Positions 14,949 to 64,000 of a stretch of DNA of 64,000 nt are shown in pieces. The DNA comes from Karalla daura (taxonomy: Eukaryota; Chordata; Actinopteri; Chaetodontiformes; Leiognathidae). The translations under genes and the position numbers were made by a program. The notes beneath the pieces were generated by a model. It had not been told where the DNA came from and did not search any database. It worked only from the letters and a program-made list of their open reading frames with translations. The DNA lies in the NCBI GenBank assembly GCA_029224185.1, contig CM055210.1:15142811-15206810 (forward strand), in the 5' to 3' direction. Position 1 is the stretch's first letter; each line of letters starts with the position of its first letter.

Positions 14949-16251
14949 GCATGCGATGGATCTGAGTGGGAAGTGTGATCATGGATGAGTGAATGTTGGG
15001 AAGATGCTAAATGAAGACAGAGGGAAGCTGCACCTCTGCTCCTGGAGTGTGTGAGGTTTTCAGGAGCAGTGAAGCTTGTTTTATATTGTTTTGCTGTGTG
15101 GATCTTTGTGAACTTGCTGTGACTGATGTTGACTTTTCCCGTCGGCTTGAAGCAGGAAAGCAGAAGCCGCTCAGTCATGTCTGCTCTGCTGTGTTGTACG
15201 TGGAGGCTGTGGCTGTGACTGTCCTTCTACACCTGGCACTGAACACACATGCAGCGTCTGCAGGCACAGGGAGGGACGAAAAGCTGAAGGTTCACAGAAG
15301 GAGTCGTGAAGTTATGGCTAACTCCTCTTAGGAGTGACCTGCAGACATGTAAATAAGCTCATTGCTCGAGCAATGCTCTCCCTGTTGTCTTTGACGATGC
15401 AGATTTCAATGAACTTGTCTTACATGTATAACTGTTGAAGGCTTTGTTATTCTCATTCTCTAATATGTCCTGATGTATAACACAATATGTTGTAATTCAC
15501 CACATACATCAGTAAGTTCATTATGTGCATTTAAAATGGATCAAACTTGACTTCTAACTCATGTTAACCATTCAGTTTTCAAGCAGTAAGAAGCCAAATA
15601 TCCTCATGAAAACGGACTGTTAGTTTCAAGTAGAGTCATTATTTATCATCCAGTTTAGATTAAATTAGATTATTTGGGATTAAGATTTAACAGTTTATGA
15701 CAGAAGACAAGTCTTTCCCAGGAAGTTTAGTTTGTAAATGTTTTATGTTAATACTAGAAAAGAAAACGTCGAGCTCAAGCCTCCTCACCTCCCTGTCTAC
15801 AGGCCTGGAGCAGTTATTGACCAGGTTATTGACCAGGTTTGATTTCCTTCTGTCTTGGAGTCCTACTGTCTAACCAGTAACTACAGCACAAACACTATCA
15901 CAGCTTTTTCTTAAAACATGGTGGATAGTAATGTACATGACAGGTGTGTACATTACCACACACACGGGTTATTATGCTTAAAGCTCCTTCTAGTCCGCTT
16001 AATGCAAAGCATGAATAAATGCTGATTACTTTTTAGCGTGTGATGAGCCATTCTGCCATCCTGGGTATAGTTTATGTGTGGGACCTGTCATCACATGTAG
16101 TGTATTGTTAGTAGTATCGTTAGTGAGCAGTACTCGGGTGAACTGATCTGTGCAGCCAGAATGAGCTGACACTGAGCGGCTGCTGAGTCAATGAAACCTT
16201 TTAATGTTTGTTTTAATGTTTGGGTGATGTCTGCTGAAAGTGAAAGTTGAA
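14949..16251. other. Intergenic, haus4/dock11
   Basis: AT-rich sequence with no recognised exon, RNA gene or intact transposon. Only weak, isolated ORFs are present. Confidence 0.5.
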
Positions 16252-16409
16252 CTTTTGTTTGTTTACTTGTGTTATGCACATTCCAAACCAAATCACAGTA
16301 CCTAACATTGACACCTTTTGATATCCTAAGATGTGAGATCAATAAAACCTGAGCGAACACCTTAGACGCAGTTTTATAGCTTTCTACATCATCTTTAAAT
16401 TCATTCTGG

Positions 16410-16466
<57 letters not shown>

Positions 16467-16545
16467 CCAACATAAAGGTGATACGATAACACCTCACAGT
16501 ATGTAAAGTAAAGTATCTGATCAGCTGAATGTGTGTAATGACTTT
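16252..16545 (+). repeat. Second copy of two upstream repeat blocks, with (ATCT)n
   Basis: 16252-16352 matches 13625-13730 and 16364-16545 matches 12463-12660; the order of the two blocks is reversed relative to the first location. An (ATCT)n array occupies 16411-16466. Confidence 0.6.
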
Positions 16546-17116
16546 CTCACATTGACGTACCGTGTGATGTCCACAAGGTGGCGTCATGCATTCACTTTTG
16601 AGAGGTCAAACTACCGTGCCGCTGTTTTCTTCTCCCTTCTCTTGTTTACGCTAGAAGTAATACCGATAGAAATAGTTTCATCTTAACTTTTAATGCAGAA
16701 TCACAGACGCAGTGAACAGTTCTTCCACTCTAAAACAAGTGGCATAAATCACAGTATTTACATTATAGTGATGTCTTTTGTGATGCAAGCATGTATGTCG
16801 CACAACTGCATCTTTCTTGTCATGTAACCATAGAGCAAAGCCTGGAAACCCTGGAACCTGCTCATATCACTCTGCAAACAAGCTTTACACATATTTGATC
16901 AGAAGCCAGTGAGATAGGCCAGCGCCAGCGCGAGGTCCCGCCAGACTGCAGCTCTGATGCTCAACATGGAGAATCCAGCTGTGTTCAAAAGGTGTTCGAG
17001 GTGGAGATGCTCACAGGGGAAACTCAGTGGACAAGTGACGCTTGTCATGGAGATGAGACGATGAGAGACAAGTGATGGGATGTCACAACATGCAGGAAGG
17101 TCGACTGGATCACCCC

Positions 17117-17119
<3 letters not shown>

Positions 17120-17175
<56 letters not shown>

Positions 17176-17209
17176 GATGATGGACAGGAGACCTGGTCAG
17201 GGTGTATTC

Positions 17210-17240
<31 letters not shown>

Positions 17241-17241
17241 T
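17120..17241. repeat. (TG)n and (TTTC)n microsatellites
   Basis: (TG)n at about 17120-17173 and (TTTC)n at about 17209-17241, separated by unique sequence; about 350 bp upstream of the dock11 promoter region. Confidence 0.95.
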
Positions 17242-17559
17242 TCATCAATCAATCAAATGCATTTTTATTATTTTGTTCTTTGTGCAGCCTTACAAATGAA
17301 AACTGTACAATGTAAAATAAAAAAGAAAATCTAATATATTAAATTCAATAAAATTAGTTTCTGAAGTCTAATATGACAATGGCATGCTCTCAAAATAAAC
17401 ATTTACAGCTAATAACGTTATCAGAGGATAACTAAGAGACTACTCTAGCAGGTACAACACCACACAACTGAGCAAAGGAAGGTTTTTAGCATCATAATTG
17501 AATAATTTCATTCGTCCAAAATGCGATTTGAAAAAATCAGGAAGAAGAATAGAATAAAT

Positions 17560-17909
17560 AAACCGCTCTCCAGGTGTCATGCAGGCGGGCTCTGACTGAA
17601 GTCTGCGACAGAGGGGAACCGGAAGTGATTACGGGTGCAGCATCTCGTTGCCATCATCACTACCACCATCATCACCTCCTCCTCCTCCATCATCATCTCC
17701 AGCTCCTCCCCCTCCTCCTCCTCCTCCTCCCCGGCTGACCCCTCCCTCCTCCACCAGTCTCTCCCCTCAGTCTCACCCTCCTCTGGTCCTGGAGCCGGAG
17801 CTGCTCCTCACGTCCTCTCTGTCTCTCAGTCTCTCTCTATCCCGGGACAGGATCCCCGGACTGGACCTGGACCCGCACACCCAGGACTAACAACCTGATC
17901 TGCGGAACC
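17560..17909 (+). promoter_or_regulatory. dock11 promoter and 5' UTR
   Basis: A perfect ETS-family site ACCGGAAGTG (17618-17627, GABP/ELK type) lies about 285 bp upstream of the dock11 ATG, followed by a CCTCCT/CATCAC-rich stretch that is probably 5' UTR. No TATA box seen. The start context is AACCATGTCC. Confidence 0.6.
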
Positions 17910-63360
<45,451 letters not shown>

Positions 63361-64000
63361 GTCGGTGGGGAGATTCTACTCTACTCTACTCTACTATTCT
63401 ATTCTATTCTGCTCTATACTACTCTATTCTGTTCTATTCTATTTTATTCTGCTCTATTCTGTTGTGTTGTCTTCTATTCTATTCTATTCTATTCCATTTT
63501 ATTCTATTCTACCACAGAGTCAGACCTAGTCTACCACACACACACACACACACACACACACATAAATAAAAGAATGTTTAAATAGCTACATTAAAAAAAA
63601 CTACATTTTGGTCATGTTGAATTAGTTGTATTTTTTATTGAATATTTCTACACTCCCAAATATTTATATTATTTATTTTTATGTTTCAACATTTATTTAT
63701 TCATATGTATTTACATTTATTTATATATTAAAAAATAATATGAACAAAAGTAGAATTGCCTGTATTAAGAAGTGAATGCATAAAATTTCTGAGTATATAA
63801 ATACATGTAAAAATGCAGAAATAGCCTTTTTCGTTCCCACAATATCACTTTATTTAATTATGTACATGTATGTATTTAGATATTTATTTATTTATTTATA
63901 CTTTATTTATTCCAACTCATTTTCGTTCCTTCCTCATATTTTGTCACTCGGTTTTGGGTTGGTTTCCGTTTAGTTTCAGTTTAGTTTCTTTTGGTTTCAC
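63361..64000 (+). other. dock11 intron 34 start
   Basis: A degenerate TATTC/CTACT pentanucleotide array at about 63376-63512, (CA)n at 63535-63562, and then AT-rich TATTTATTT sequence to the window edge. The next exon is outside. Confidence 0.75.

Overview
This is eukaryotic, almost certainly teleost fish, nuclear DNA. Three split genes with vertebrate-type GT-AG introns are embedded in sequence very rich in (CA)n, (GATA)n and (CT)n microsatellites, minisatellites and small transposon remnants. Long uninterrupted reading frames are mostly repeat artefacts; real coding sequence is in short exons, which I reassembled by matching splice sites and reading-frame phase. The species cannot be named from the sequence.

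Layout. (1) 231-6526, minus strand: the 5' half of a fragile-X family gene, best matching fxr2. Seven exons encode residues 1-210 (two Tudor/Agenet domains and KH0); the gene continues off the left edge. (2) 6527-9417: a divergent intergenic region with CCAAT boxes, a (GATA)n array and the haus4 promoter, which has a perfect TCTCGCGAGA palindrome. (3) 9418-12272, plus strand: complete haus4, a HAUS/augmin subunit, nine coding exons, about 407 aa, including one GC-AG intron. (4) 12273-17909: a repeat-rich gap with a CTCF-like site, a YY1-like start site, a perfect ISRE-like motif, an isolated signal-peptide ORF and an 80-aa ORF resembling a small secreted cysteine protein, possibly chemokine-like. 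(5) 17910-63360 and beyond, plus strand: dock11 (zizimin-type Cdc42/Rac GEF), the first 34 coding exons, about 1312 residues (N-terminal domain, PH, linker, DHR-1/C2, start of the helical-repeat region). The catalytic DHR-2 end lies outside the window.

The three genes are functionally unrelated neighbours: an RNA-binding translational regulator, a mitotic spindle factor and a small-GTPase activator. Head-to-head fxr2/haus4 and tandem haus4/dock11 is a synteny observation only.

The most notable non-coding features are: the ISRE plus secreted-ORF cluster between haus4 and dock11; a diverged ~300-bp tandem array in dock11 intron 1; a complete hAT-type MITE with an 8-bp target duplication in intron 29; a decamer repeat family recurring in at least five dock11 introns; an acidic-coding-like minisatellite present as two inverted copies; a 40-copy 13-bp minisatellite in fxr2; and the frequent use of simple repeats as splice-site tracts.
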